A DNA stretch of 64,000 nt, from NCBI GenBank assembly GCA_028386065.3, contig JAKUCV010006207.1, forward strand, positions 124,001 to 188,000, given 5' to 3'. The position numbers were made by a program, and so were the translations under genes. Within the stretch, counting starts at the first letter, position 1, and each line of letters opens with the position of its first letter. The stretch is from Turnera subulata (Eukaryota; Streptophyta; Magnoliopsida; Malpighiales; Passifloraceae). The notes beneath the pieces are model-generated. The model made no database searches. It was not told the DNA's origin and saw only the letters and a program-made list of their open reading frames with translations. Of this stretch, positions 32,207-42,533 are shown in pieces.

Positions 32207-34055
32207 TGTGAAGACCTGGGCCAAAATTAATTGGGCCCTTCACCTTATTCTTACACCTTCTTAACCAACATCCAACATCAAAAGAGTCCCCACCCGAATT
32301 TTATTGCAGGAAAAAGTTCAGGAAAAAAGCTTTTCCTAAGTATCAACAGCTTCTTAAGGCAACAAGTCATAGCGAATCAGAGATGTTGGATTCGGGGGGT
32401 TTGTCAAAGATGGGAAGTTATTAGGCACCCATCCGTGTTGGGGCGAAATCATGTGCGATTGATAATCAAAGAATGCCTTGGTGTAAGTGTGCAAGAGTGG
32501 AAACAACAACAAAAATAAACGAAAAAAACAAAAACAAAACATAAGATAAACAAATAATTGAGCTTGAGTTTCCACCACTAGAGACGGCCTACGTACCCTG
32601 GCGACCGGGTTCAAAGCTCACGTAGTTCTTACATAGCATCACACAACAATCAAAGCATCGTCAGCAACATCATCACTTCAACAACAAAAAAAGATCAAAG
32701 GGTTATTATTACCTCTTGTAGTCCTCCTCTAGCTCCTTGCATTAGGGTGTTTTCGAACCCGATTCTTCATCCACTTCTTAGCTCAATTTTGTGTCAACTT
32801 CAACCGCAATTTAAGTAAAGAAGACGACCAAAATAGCTTTTGGGCTCAATAGAAAAATTCTATTTCTCCTTATCTTTCTAGGGACACTAAGATCGCAGCA
32901 AACTGACTTTTACAGCTCCATGTATCGGCGATTTGTTGAGACTGCATGCAATAAGGACTTCTACTCGGGATCACCACCTCTTCACCGCCCGGGATTGCTT
33001 TCGGCCGCCTTCTTCTTGCTCTCCTCTTGATCTCTACTCGTTGCCTACTCCTTACTGATCCTCTCCACAAAATTTCTTCAGAATAACAGCTCCTCTAAAG
33101 GTTCCTAGGCTTAGAGAAGAAGAATTTCTCTAAGCACTCTATGCTTATAGTGTGTAGAAAACAAGAGAAAATTGTGTGTTTTTTGTGTGTAAGGGCGGTC
33201 TATTTGTAGTGTTCAGGGTCTCAGAGGTCATCCTATTAATCCTAGGGTCGATAATTGAACCCCTAGATCTGACGGTTGAAAGCTAGGATCAAGAAAATAG
33301 GAAAAAGAAAAACTTTTCCCGAAACTCGAACATATGACCGCCCAGCCCCGACGGTCCTCTTGCGACGACCGCCATGAGCTGGCGATCTTTCCTTCTTGAC
33401 CGCCCAGGCCTGGCGGTCATGGCGGGTACTCTTCCTGTTCTTTTCCTTCTTTAGCTCAAATCTCCTTTAATACGACTTTTACTTATTTTTCACGCCTTCT
33501 AGAAAGTTTCTTGACCCAGAAAACAATCCTAACTTGTAGCCTACACCCTAACTTTTCCTATTTATCACCCACACATCAAAATTGACCAATTTTCTACTCC
33601 TTTTTCTATAAAAACACAAAATAGGAAAAAGATATATTTTAATTCTCAATTTCCTCGAAAATTAAAACTAAAATTAGTTGCAGGCAATGTGCAATTATGG
33701 GCTGCTATTGCAGGAGGGTTCATATCTTATTACCCCAGACTTTAAATTTATTTTTATCCTAGATTAAATCATCTCAATAATAATGGGTCAAAAAAATAAA
33801 AAGACCATACACATAAAATTCCTATATTCTATCAAATCAGACCTATAAATATATTCTAGCCCTTGATTAAGTCATCTCAATAATCACCAAGTAAAATATA
33901 TCAAAAACTGAAGACAATAAAATATCAATGTTTAATTAAATTAAATTATAGATATATTCAACCCTAAGACCAAATCATCTCATCAATCTATAGGCACAAA
34001 CAGATCCATAATCCAATATAACAAAATATTCATGGGTCAAATTTGGGTGTTCACG
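32207..34055 (+). repeat. Solo LTR, TGTGAAGACC...GTGTTCACG family
   Basis: It starts TGTGAAGACCTGGGCC and ends TTTGGGTGTTCACG, where the relative at 59568-61176 has CACA, so the terminal A has mutated. Near-identical flanks GGTAG (32202-32206) and AGTAG (34056-34060) look like a target duplication with one change. The interior has GACCGCCCAG(G/C)CC repeats near 33340-33420 and no coding. The two copies align in opposite orientation. Confidence 0.75.
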
Positions 34056-34484
34056 AGTAGCAAATAGGTTGCTTCGAATCGTTTTGGATGATGAGTTCTA
34101 GCTGCCTGATGTCCATCTGAAATGGATTTTAATTAACGGTCTCTGATGACTTGTTATGCAGCTTTGTGTTTGTCTATCTTTTGTGGATGATGCAGGATAA
34201 GTGCATGTACATAATATGCTTTGCTCTAATATTATCTTAATCTCTGGTGAGAACTTTAAGTGCTTTGCACAAGAGAGGACCAACCAACTGCGATAGAAAC
34301 CGTGCCTCTCATCGCATTCATGCACTCCGGGAATTTGTTTGAGTTCCTTTTATATTCCAATAATATGTACCATGTATTTTATGGTGTCTTTGCTTGTGAA
34401 GGAGAGGCACTGCCTCGGTATTCAGAGTATGGTTTGTAATATTGTACTTATAGTCTGAAGCGAATTAAATGATGCAACTTGTCC
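34056..34484. other. Intergenic, nothing recognised
   Basis: No supported feature; weak open stretches only. Confidence 0.4.
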
Positions 34485-34715
34485 CGTAGCTTAAATGAAA
34501 TTAATTTTTATATCACTTTCTTTAAAATTTCAAAAGTTGTGTTCCTAACTTGTTAAAAGGTAAATAATATTGTCCAAATTATCGGTTGTAGCAGGTAAAT
34601 CAATAAGAAAGTGACAGTGACCCATGAGTTTGGTTAATTTGATATTATTTATTATTTCTTCTTTTTATTTTCCAATTTTTTTCATTTTTAAATAAATTAT
34701 AATAAATAAAAATAT
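34485..34715 (+). repeat. Left arm of a ~225-bp inverted repeat pair
   Basis: AAATGAAATTAAT, TTTCAAAAGTTGTGT, CTAACTTGTTAAAA, GTAAATAATATTG, CGGTTGTAGCAGGTAAA and TTATAATAAATAAAA occur in this order. They occur again, reverse complemented, in 61440-61665. No target duplication was identified. Confidence 0.6.
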
Positions 34716-34873
34716 AGAAGGTAAACCAATTAAAAGATGAGGAGCCGACTAATTTAGAATCGTTTATTATTTTATTTTTTATTTCTAAATTTTTATTTAA
34801 AAAAAAACTAAAAAAAATTCAAAAAAAATATTATACACGACCGAAAAAACAGCATAGCATTAATAAACTTGCA

Positions 34874-34982
34874 ATATAGCCCATTAGGATACTCACTCAC
34901 CATACCCAGGTGCGGGACGCGAGTCGACCGGATTAGTCAGGGCAAAGCTCCGGATACCAGATGGGAAACAAAAAAAAAAAGA
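34874..34982 (+). repeat. tRNA-type SINE with target duplication
   Basis: An A-box-like TAGCCCATTAGG (34877-34888) is followed 33 bp later by a B-box-like GAGTCGACCGG (34921-34931). Then come GGATTAGTCAGGGC and CCGGATACCAGATGGG, and an A-run (34969-34980). The 9-bp sequence AAACTTGCA flanks it at 34865-34873 and 34983-34991. It is about 109 bp and relates to the minus-strand fragment at 1300-1425. Confidence 0.75.
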
Positions 34983-35569
34983 AAACTTGCAGCACAGCGT
35001 TAATCTAAGAAAAAAATGTACTATTAATCTAAGAAATAAATGGTGTGCCTGATATGGTCTCTTCTGTTGACCAAAAATTGGGTCAATCACCTCTTGATGC
35101 TAAAGTGTGACTAACCATGTTGATTATCTGGTTTTGATGACTAACAAATTACAAGTGTGTTGCTAGCTTTGCTTGTGTTGATTTTTGCTTACAGGAAAAA
35201 TATGGTTTCTACCGATACCATATCTTGGACACTCGACATATGGTTTTTACCGATACCATATCTTGGACACACGACATATGGTTTTTGTTGCAACCATATC
35301 TGCGAGTTGTCAACAACAACTTTTTGTGTAAGTTGCGTGTGGTCCTGCAAGCAATTAAAACCCACTTCTAAGGGTTTGAATTGGTGAACAAGTAAGAGGG
35401 AAGACTTTATGGAAGTGCAAAAGACTTTCCCACCTAACTCCTACTCAACGCATGAAGGTGGTCCAAACTTTCCAGATTTGGTAACACTTTGCAACCAAGG
35501 AGATGCAGCTTGCTAAGTGGTCCTCACACAGATTTCTAACGTTCAAGATTAAAGAACAAGTAAGAGAGA

Positions 35570-37281
35570 AAGTTTAGAGAGAGAAAACTAGTGAGGGAAA
35601 CTGTGACTTGAGAAACGTGCCCACAGTTTCTTTGTCTAATTTTCGGTGAAATACATCATCGGAATAATGTAATCCTTGGCCTTTACACCCCCTTCCTTCG
35701 GTGCTTGTAGGATTAGGTAGTAGGTGGAGAGCTTTCACGCAAACACGATGAGATGAGAGAAAGAACTAGAGGAGTACCTGAGGAAAGAGTGCGAAAACAC
35801 ACTAGAACGACAACCAGATCTAGAGAGACTGGACCGACGAGAGCACGTCAATCGGAGGCTGATTCATACCAACATTTGGCGGCCCTAGAGTTTAACAAAC
35901 AAGAGGAGATTGCGCCAGATGGGCCTCACCAGGGGACTGATGGAGGTTATGTGGTGAGCAATGGGCAGGTGGACTCGTCGGTGACCGTGGAGATGACGGA
36001 TGCAACTCCAACACAGGAACCACCGATCGAGGTGGTGATGGAGGAGGAAGCTCCAGCACCAACACGCACCCACGAGGTAAACTCAAATGAACCCAAATCT
36101 AGTTATAGGGACATGCTTACGGGTGTTAACAATGCGGGTCTTGACTCTGATCCCTGGGAGTTGGAAGAGGAGGCAGAATACGAAGACGGGGACATCGTGG
36201 TGAATGAAGTGAATGGAGAAGCAGTCATAGAGCAGTCAGATGCATTTGTGAACAGACTAAGGAAACCATGGGAACGTGCAGTAGTGGTGAAATTGCTGGG
36301 TAGATCGATTGGTTTCAAAACACTTCAGGACAAAGTCCGAACTTTATGGAAATCGAATGGGCCAATCAAGCTCATTGACTTGGAGAATAACTACTTTGTA
36401 GTTAGATTCTGGGATTTGGAGGACTGCCATAATGCTCTATTGGGAGGACCATGGTCAATTTTTGGCAATGCTTTGATTGTCCTACCCTGGACACAATCGT
36501 TCCGTGCTTTGCTGGATAAGGTCGATAGGGTGGTTACCTGGGTCTGTTTCATGGACATCCCTATGGACAAGTATCATTCCAGAATTTTCAAGGCTATGGG
36601 GAATTTGGTGGGCTCTACGGTGAAGCTTGACAACAATTCCGACTACCCCTCCAGGGGCAAGTTCGCGAGGGTTGCAGTCTGTCTGAACTTAAACAAACCG
36701 CTAAAAGGGACTATAACTCTGGATAGCGAAGTCTTTCAGGTGTTATATGAGTGGCTCCCTCAAATCTGTTATTCCTATGAGAAGGTGGGGCATAGTGATC
36801 TGGGCTGTCCGGATCTACACCCACAACAAAAGGAAGGGGAACCTAACTCTGCGAGCGCGCCGAACCCCAGCAGCCAGGTCTAGAGACATGATCAAACTAC
36901 AACCACCATAAACAAGATGAATTCTGTCCAAGCCGAGGCGAGAGGTGAATGGATGAATGCTCCACGCTGATCGAGAAAGCCTCAAAGAAAACAATCGGAA
37001 AGCCAAAACCAAGATCCGACACCGGCAACTCCTAATGTGGCACCACAGGCGGGGTCCTCAAACCGGTTTCAAACTTTGGCTGATGATGATTTTTGCCTTT
37101 GGGAGAAAACCCCAACTGACCAAGCCCAATCTGCTCCAGCCCAAAGCCAGCCAAAAAGCCATGACCCGCAAATCCCAAAACCCTACAAGCCTAGTAATAA
37201 CAAGCCAAATACCAAGAAAACTAGCCCAGCCCCCAAAAAACACTAGACCCCCACCAACAAGAGAGATTCCGAGAACCCCCC
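35570..37281 (+). mobile_element. 5' fragment of a LINE in the SIRE-like 5' LTR
   Basis: Comparison with the 3' LTR (52800-52880) shows that this piece replaces about 45 bp of LTR. It has a leader (35570-35752) and ORF1, then stops with no ORF2 and no poly(A). LINEs normally lose the 5' part, so keeping only the 5' part implies a later deletion or recombination. Confidence 0.65.
35753..36883 (+). CDS. LINE ORF1, DUF4283 protein (376 aa)
   Basis: Nucleic-acid-binding protein of L1-type LINEs. The N-terminus is basic and Arg-rich, followed by an acidic stretch (about 75-160). The DUF4283 core runs from about 178 to 310 (KPWERAVVVKLLGRSIGFKT, NYFVVRFWDLEDCHNALLGG, TWVCFMDIPMDKYHSRIFKA). The zinc knuckle at about 340-355 reads ICYSYEKVGHSDLGC, where the second cysteine of CX2CX4HX4C is Tyr, so zinc binding is probably lost. 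Downstream 36957-37250 continues the C-terminal tail in shifted frames (SSNRFQTLADDD). A single ATG start at 35753 fits the leader. Confidence 0.75.
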   Translation: MRERTRGVPEERVRKHTRTTTRSRETGPTRARQSEADSYQHLAALEFNKQEEIAPDGPHQGTDGGYVVSNGQVDSSVTVEMTDATPTQEPPIEVVMEEEAPAPTRTHEVNSNEPKSSYRDMLTGVNNAGLDSDPWELEEEAEYEDGDIVVNEVNGEAVIEQSDAFVNRLRKPWERAVVVKLLGRSIGFKTLQDKVRTLWKSNGPIKLIDLENNYFVVRFWDLEDCHNALLGGPWSIFGNALIVLPWTQSFRALLDKVDRVVTWVCFMDIPMDKYHSRIFKAMGNLVGSTVKLDNNSDYPSRGKFARVAVCLNLNKPLKGTITLDSEVFQVLYEWLPQICYSYEKVGHSDLGCPDLHPQQKEGEPNSASAPNPSSQV

Positions 37282-37663
37282 TTAAAGAATAGCAATACTT
37301 TGCGACCAAGGAGTTGATATAAAGAAGTGGTCCCAACTTGGAGTAACTGTGAACTCAAGTCAACTTGGAGATTCAAGGAGCCGTTAAGGAGCCATTGCAG
37401 ACTTTCTCCCCAAACTCAGAGGCTATAAAAGAGTGTTGCAAACACCTTTGAAGATCAACCCAGCCATTGAGCAAAATATGAGTTTATACTAGTGCTTACA
37501 ATTGTTCATAATCTGGTTTCTCTAAGAACCAAACAACAAGGTTATGTGTAAGCAAGTCTTGGTTTAGATTTGCTGGGTACTCAAGTCTAGGATTAGATTT
37601 GAGGGTAGCTTAGAGCTTAGCCTGTGAAAAGCTTGTAAGGTTAGAGTTTAGCCTGTGAAAAAC

Positions 37664-39437
37664 TGATAAGCTCTAATTGAGTGTTTTTATGATGGTTTTG
37701 AATGGCTTTTATTATGTTTTCTGTGACAATTATGTGTATAATCTTTATATTATTGTGTGTTTTCATGAATTGTGTCAATTAGTACTTCAATATTGCTGAT
37801 TAAGTGTTTTTACAGGTGAAAATCGATTTTATATGGAGAATTGAAGCTTTTTAGCCAAGTTTGGAAACCAGGCCCAATTTTGGAAACTTTCTGTAGTGAG
37901 CACAGCCGACTGTTTTGGAGATTTCGGGAGTTCTAGGACTCTAAATTAAGTGAAAGGAATTGGAGACGAAACTAGACTTCTAGTGCTTTTTTTGGATTAA
38001 ATTTCATAATTTTTGGTCATGTCTATTGGAAGAAGCACTCAGTCGATTTTGGCCCAGACAAACATGGATTTTTGCACCGACCCAGGCCCAGTATTTTGAT
38101 GATATCTCGAGCTAAGGAATTCCAATTGAGGAGTTTATTTTATGAAAAGAAATCTGAGAGAATTATCTAGAACTTTGTAGAAGAGACCAACACCCAGTTC
38201 GGATGTCTTCTAGTTGATAAGTGCCGTGCAATGTTCGGATCAGAAAACAGGCAAAAGTCTAACTTGGAGTGCAAGTAAAGAATTCTATTCCAATTCAAAG
38301 AAGGAGACCCTTGGACGACCTCCAGCACCAAAACCACTATAAATACATCTCTTGGGGCGTCATATTCAGGAGGCCGAGTTTAGAGGGCAATGCTCTGCCA
38401 AATTGTTTAGGGTTTAGGTCACACACTAATAGGATTAGGGTTTCTTCTCTTTCTCTCTATTAGGTGGTGCCGAATTCTCCAGCAAAGCTCAAAGATTATT
38501 CCCCTCAAATTTCCAGAAAGTTATTGAAGATCTAGAAACACAAAATCATTAGTTTTAGAAGCACCAAATTCGAGATCAAGGACCAGCAGAAGTCGACACC
38601 AGTCTTTCTGTAGAAATCGACTACGCTATCTCCTTTATTCGGTTTTTCTGTTATTTGATTCAATGATGAATTCTTGTGTTGATTTTGATTTTATTATTTT
38701 TATGTGGAACTAATCTCTTAATCTAGGATTAGGGATGTAGCCAATTACTCTTATGATTTTATAATATTATTCAGATATTGTTCTTAGAATCTGTTGTGTT
38801 TGTTTGATCTACGTGTGCTGAATTGTTTGTTGCTTGATTAGCTACCAAGTTTATATTAATTTAGATCTGAATCTTTGTTGATGGTGACTTGTGAGAGCTG
38901 AGTTGTTGATTAGGTTTTAGATCTGAACATCATAGATTGATTAGAAGACTAGAGATGCGAAAGCTGATAGTTATTCTTAAGGTTGATAAATTGTCTATGC
39001 TTAATGAATTTAGTTACGAACTGTGCTAGTGAGAACTAGGTAGTTATGGACTGAATAATTGATTCAACATGCGAGAGCTGAGAGTTAATACTTTAAGAAC
39101 ATTAGCCTACAATAATCAATAGACATCCAAGATCATAATCGGATATATTATTTGCATAAATAGCGACTGCGTGAACCCCAAACTCCTAGGTTGTTTTTAT
39201 TATTGCTTTACTCGACATCAATTACCCTTTACCGATTTTACTTTTTATTTTTATTACTTTGTTAATTTCGATTTTAGCTACCAACTCACATCAATAATTG
39301 ATCCTCCTAAATAATCACAAGTTGTTATTGATGTAGTACTTAAACTGTTCTCTGTGGGAACGACAGTGATTGCTATAACAGACGTTGTGCGCTTGCAGGT
39401 TAATCGTAGTGTTTAGTGTGGGTTAAAAACGATATCA
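37664..39437 (+). repeat. 5' LTR of the Athila-like element
   Basis: TGATAAGCTC...AACGATATCA, 1774 bp, collinear with 44889-46640. It is followed by AGT and the tRNA-Asp-type primer-binding site. Confidence 0.9.
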
Positions 39438-39661
39438 AGTATTTTGGCGCCGTTGCCGGGGAACGGTGTTAATATTATTGAGATAACAACTAGATTACTT
39501 TAGGTTTTATTTTTCTGCATTTTATTTTTTCTTTTTCTTTTAAATTCGACTTTCTTTTTTTTCTTTTCTGCAGGTGTTGCCGATTTTAAGACCAAAGCTT
39601 GACGTGGTGACAGCATTGTTGAGAATGATCTTGGAAGACACCGACATAAGAGAGGAAAAGA

Positions 39662-40510
39662 ATGACGAATTTTGCAGAAACATTAAGCATGGCAGAAGGG
39701 CAGAGGAAGACATTGCGTGACTACGCGATGCCGAGCTTGGATGTCGTTCAATCAAGTGTTGCAAAACTGGAGATCGCAGCCACAACTTCGAACTCAAGCC
39801 AGTACTTGTTAAGATGGTGCAACATGATCAATTTGGAGGCTTAGAAAATGAAGATCCGAATCAACATCTACAAAGCTTCTTAGAGATATGCGATTTAATC
39901 AAGAATGATGGAGCAACTGAAGATGCTATTTGCCTTCGTTTATTCCCTTTCTCATCATGCGACAAGGCAACGAAGTGGCTCCAATTGACTGCACATGCAA
40001 AGTACAAGACATGGGACGAATTATCTAAGGCATTCCAAAGCAAGTATTATCCACCTGATAAAGCAGCACGAATTCGAAGAATGATTACATCTTTTGCCCA
40101 AGATGGTAGAGAAAGCTTTTGTGAGGCATGGGAGCGTTACGAGGAACTTTTGCAAGGATGCCCGCAACATGGTTTAGCCAACTGGTTAGTAGTCCAATCA
40201 TTCTTTAAGGGTTTAACTGAATCTTTGCATATGAGTTTGAATGCAGCATCCAGAGGAGCATTCATGGTACAATCACCAGAAGAGGCATACCAGAGGATCG
40301 AAACTATGGCAAGCAACAATTTCCAAGGTTCTTCACGACCTAATCGGAAGGAAGTAGCTGGAGTTTGGGACACGGATAATACCATGCTACATGCCAAGTT
40401 TGATGCTCTTACTAAGTAATTAGTAGCAATAATGGCCATCTCTGACTTGCGACAATTGTGGAGGAAGAGGACATCTGAGTGCAAGTTGCCCTACTAGTGA
40501 TACACTTCCG
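39662..40510 (+). pseudogene. Athila-type gag with frameshift and stops
   Basis: Capsid/nucleocapsid protein. The N-terminal part (39662-39844) has RKTLRDYAMPSLDVVQSS. After a frameshift near 39810 the core (39814-40419) carries MVQHDQFGGLENEDPNQHL, FLEICDLIKNDG, LRLFPFSSCDKATKWL and WDELSKAFQSKYYPPDKAAR, the Retrotrans_gag domain of Athila elements. A stop at about 40417 precedes LTCDNCGGRGHLSASCP (about 40440-40490), the CCHC zinc knuckle. Confidence 0.85.
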
Positions 40511-40766
40511 ATTGAGCAACTGAACCTCATGAGCCAACGACAGCAAGCGTAGCCTTATTCCAAAACATACAATCCGGAGTGGACGAGTCATCCAATTTGG
40601 GAGGGCCGAAATTGCATTCAGCAAGGAAATCTTCAAGGATTACCACCACGACAGTTGAACACTCATGCTCTACAACAACCTGATCTTCATGTGATGATGC
40701 AATTTCTGATGGAATCCCAGCGTCAACAAATGGAGAGTCAATGTCAACAAGCAGAGAGTCAACAAG

Positions 40767-41747
40767 ATGATGCAAGGATTCACAAATGAGTTGATGGAAC
40801 TGGAGACTCACTCGAAGATGCTTGAGACACAAATTGCGCAGCAAGCTGAGGCGATCAAGAGAGTCCCAGGAAACTTACCGGGGCAGCCTATAGTTAATCC
40901 AAGCGAACATGTGAAAGCTGTGATGCTTAGAAGCGGCAAGCAATTGGTCGATGTACACCAACCCAAAGAGGATGTTGAAACCACCTTCAAGCAAGAAGAG
41001 GAGGAGGAACCTGAAGCAGAAGTGCAATCAACCAACAAGGAAGCAGAGGAGAAGAAGCAAGAGCAAGAGGAGTGGATTCCCAAGTGGAAGCTAGCGAAGC
41101 AGAAAAGTGAGCAACCGAAGGAGTTATGGCCTGAAGTCAAAGCTTATGAATACAAGTTCCATTCCCTCAACGACTTCAGCAAAGCAAACAAGACGAACAA
41201 TTCAGGAGATTTCTTAAACATTTGTAAAAATTACACATTCACTTTCCATTTACCGAAGCTATTTTTCAAATGTCTGCTTATGCTAAATTTCTTAAGGATA
41301 TTATTACCAGGGAAAGGAAGCCAGAAGATTATGAAACGATGGCGCTTATGGAGAAATGCAGTGCGATCTTATAAATTAAATTGCCTCGAAATTGAAGGAT
41401 CCTGGAAGCTTTTCTATCCCTTGCCATATTGGTTCTTTGTGCATTGAAAGAGCATTATGTGATTTGGGAGCCAGTGTTAGTCTTATTCCCAAGCGGATTG
41501 CGGACATGCTGATTGTTGGAGAAATGAAGCCGACAAATATCTCTCTTCAACTGGCCGACCGATCAGTCAAAACCCAATAGGGATATTGGAGGACATTCCA
41601 ATCCAGGTTGGAAAATTTTTTGTGCCAGTGGATTTTGTGGTGCTCGACATGGAGATTGATTCCCAGATGCCGATTATTCTTGGACGACCATTCTTAGCTA
41701 CTTCTGGAGCTCAAATTGATGTTTGTGATGGAAACCTTACTCTCTAG
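40767..41747 (+). pseudogene. Athila-type gag tail and aspartic protease, frame-disrupted
   Basis: The first frame gives LETQIAQQAEAIKRVPGNLP and VKAVMLRSGKQL, the gag-protease linker. After a shift near 41220, the protease reads [29 protein letters not shown] (active-site DLG type, about 41450-41480) and [16 protein letters not shown]. After a TAG at 41578 it continues [23 protein letters not shown] at 41745 ends this part. It cleaves the polyprotein in intact relatives; here it is interrupted at least three times. Confidence 0.8.
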
Positions 41748-42533
41748 ATAGGGAATGACAAGGTCGAGTTTGATGTCTTCCGAGCAATAAGAGGACCTCT
41801 CGAGGAAGATAGTTGTATTCAAGTGGATGCCATGGATAATGCTGTCAAGGAAGTGAATAAAGATGCAGCAAATAATTGCTTTCGAGTTGATGAAATCACC
41901 CGACCACCGGATGTCGCACCAAAGTTACTTTGTCCAATGAAAAGAAAAGGAGATAAGCACACAAAGATTATCAAGAAGCAAGAGTCCGTAGAAGGTGACT
42001 TGGTGATGCATTTTAGTGCTAAATTTGACGTGTGGTCTGGACCCTTCACTATATCAAAAATCCTTCCCGATAGAGCTGTGGAAGTTTGGGACAACGAGAA
42101 AGGAGCTTTTAAGGTGAAGGGACGAAACTTGATGTTGCACGGAGAAAGAATTCAGAAGCAAGCTGGGTCAATATCCTCTACCCCAACTAATCACGACACT
42201 TATTTGGAAAGGGGTGTGGATATGGTGGCAATAACACAACAAGAAAGCTCTTGTCAAGTTTCAACAAAGCCTTTGATATCAATGGATAATTTGAAGAAAC
42301 GAAAGTTTAAGCGAGGTGACAAGGTGCTGCTTTACGATTCTAAATGGAAAGGAAAGCTCAATTCCCCTTGGACGGGACCATTCAAGGTGTCAAACCTACT
42401 TCCAAATGGAGATGTGGAGATACACAACGAAAGAGATGGAACTTTCAAAGTGAATGGCCAAAGGCTCAAGATTTTCTATGATGGCGATTTTCAAGGGAGG
42501 AGATTCACTGAAAAGCTCCATGATCCACCATAA
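41748..42533 (+). CDS. Protease tail fused to two integrase-C-terminal-like repeats
   Basis: This frame is open for 261 codons after the TAG at 41745 (first in-frame ATG 41832). It continues the protease frame (NDKVEFDVFRAIRG), then shows two related units. Unit 1 is GDLVMHFSAKFDVWSGPFTI, AVEVWDNEKGAFKVKGRNL; unit 2 is GDKVLLYDSKWKGKLNSPWT, GPFKVSNLLPNGDVEIHNER, GTFKVNGQRLKIF. Unit 2 matches the end of Athila/Tat integrase (VLLYNSR...SRWSGPF...GTFKVNGQRLK). Everything between protease and these units is missing. Function in this form is unknown; it could be DNA or chromatin binding by analogy. Confidence 0.65.
   Translation: MGNDKVEFDVFRAIRGPLEEDSCIQVDAMDNAVKEVNKDAANNCFRVDEITRPPDVAPKLLCPMKRKGDKHTKIIKKQESVEGDLVMHFSAKFDVWSGPFTISKILPDRAVEVWDNEKGAFKVKGRNLMLHGERIQKQAGSISSTPTNHDTYLERGVDMVAITQQESSCQVSTKPLISMDNLKKRKFKRGDKVLLYDSKWKGKLNSPWTGPFKVSNLLPNGDVEIHNERDGTFKVNGQRLKIFYDGDFQGRRFTEKLHDPP

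Noticed and set aside
39441..39461. The tRNA-Asp-like primer-binding sequence as a tRNA gene fragment
   Set aside because: It directly follows the 5' LTR of the Athila-like element, where it is the expected priming site.
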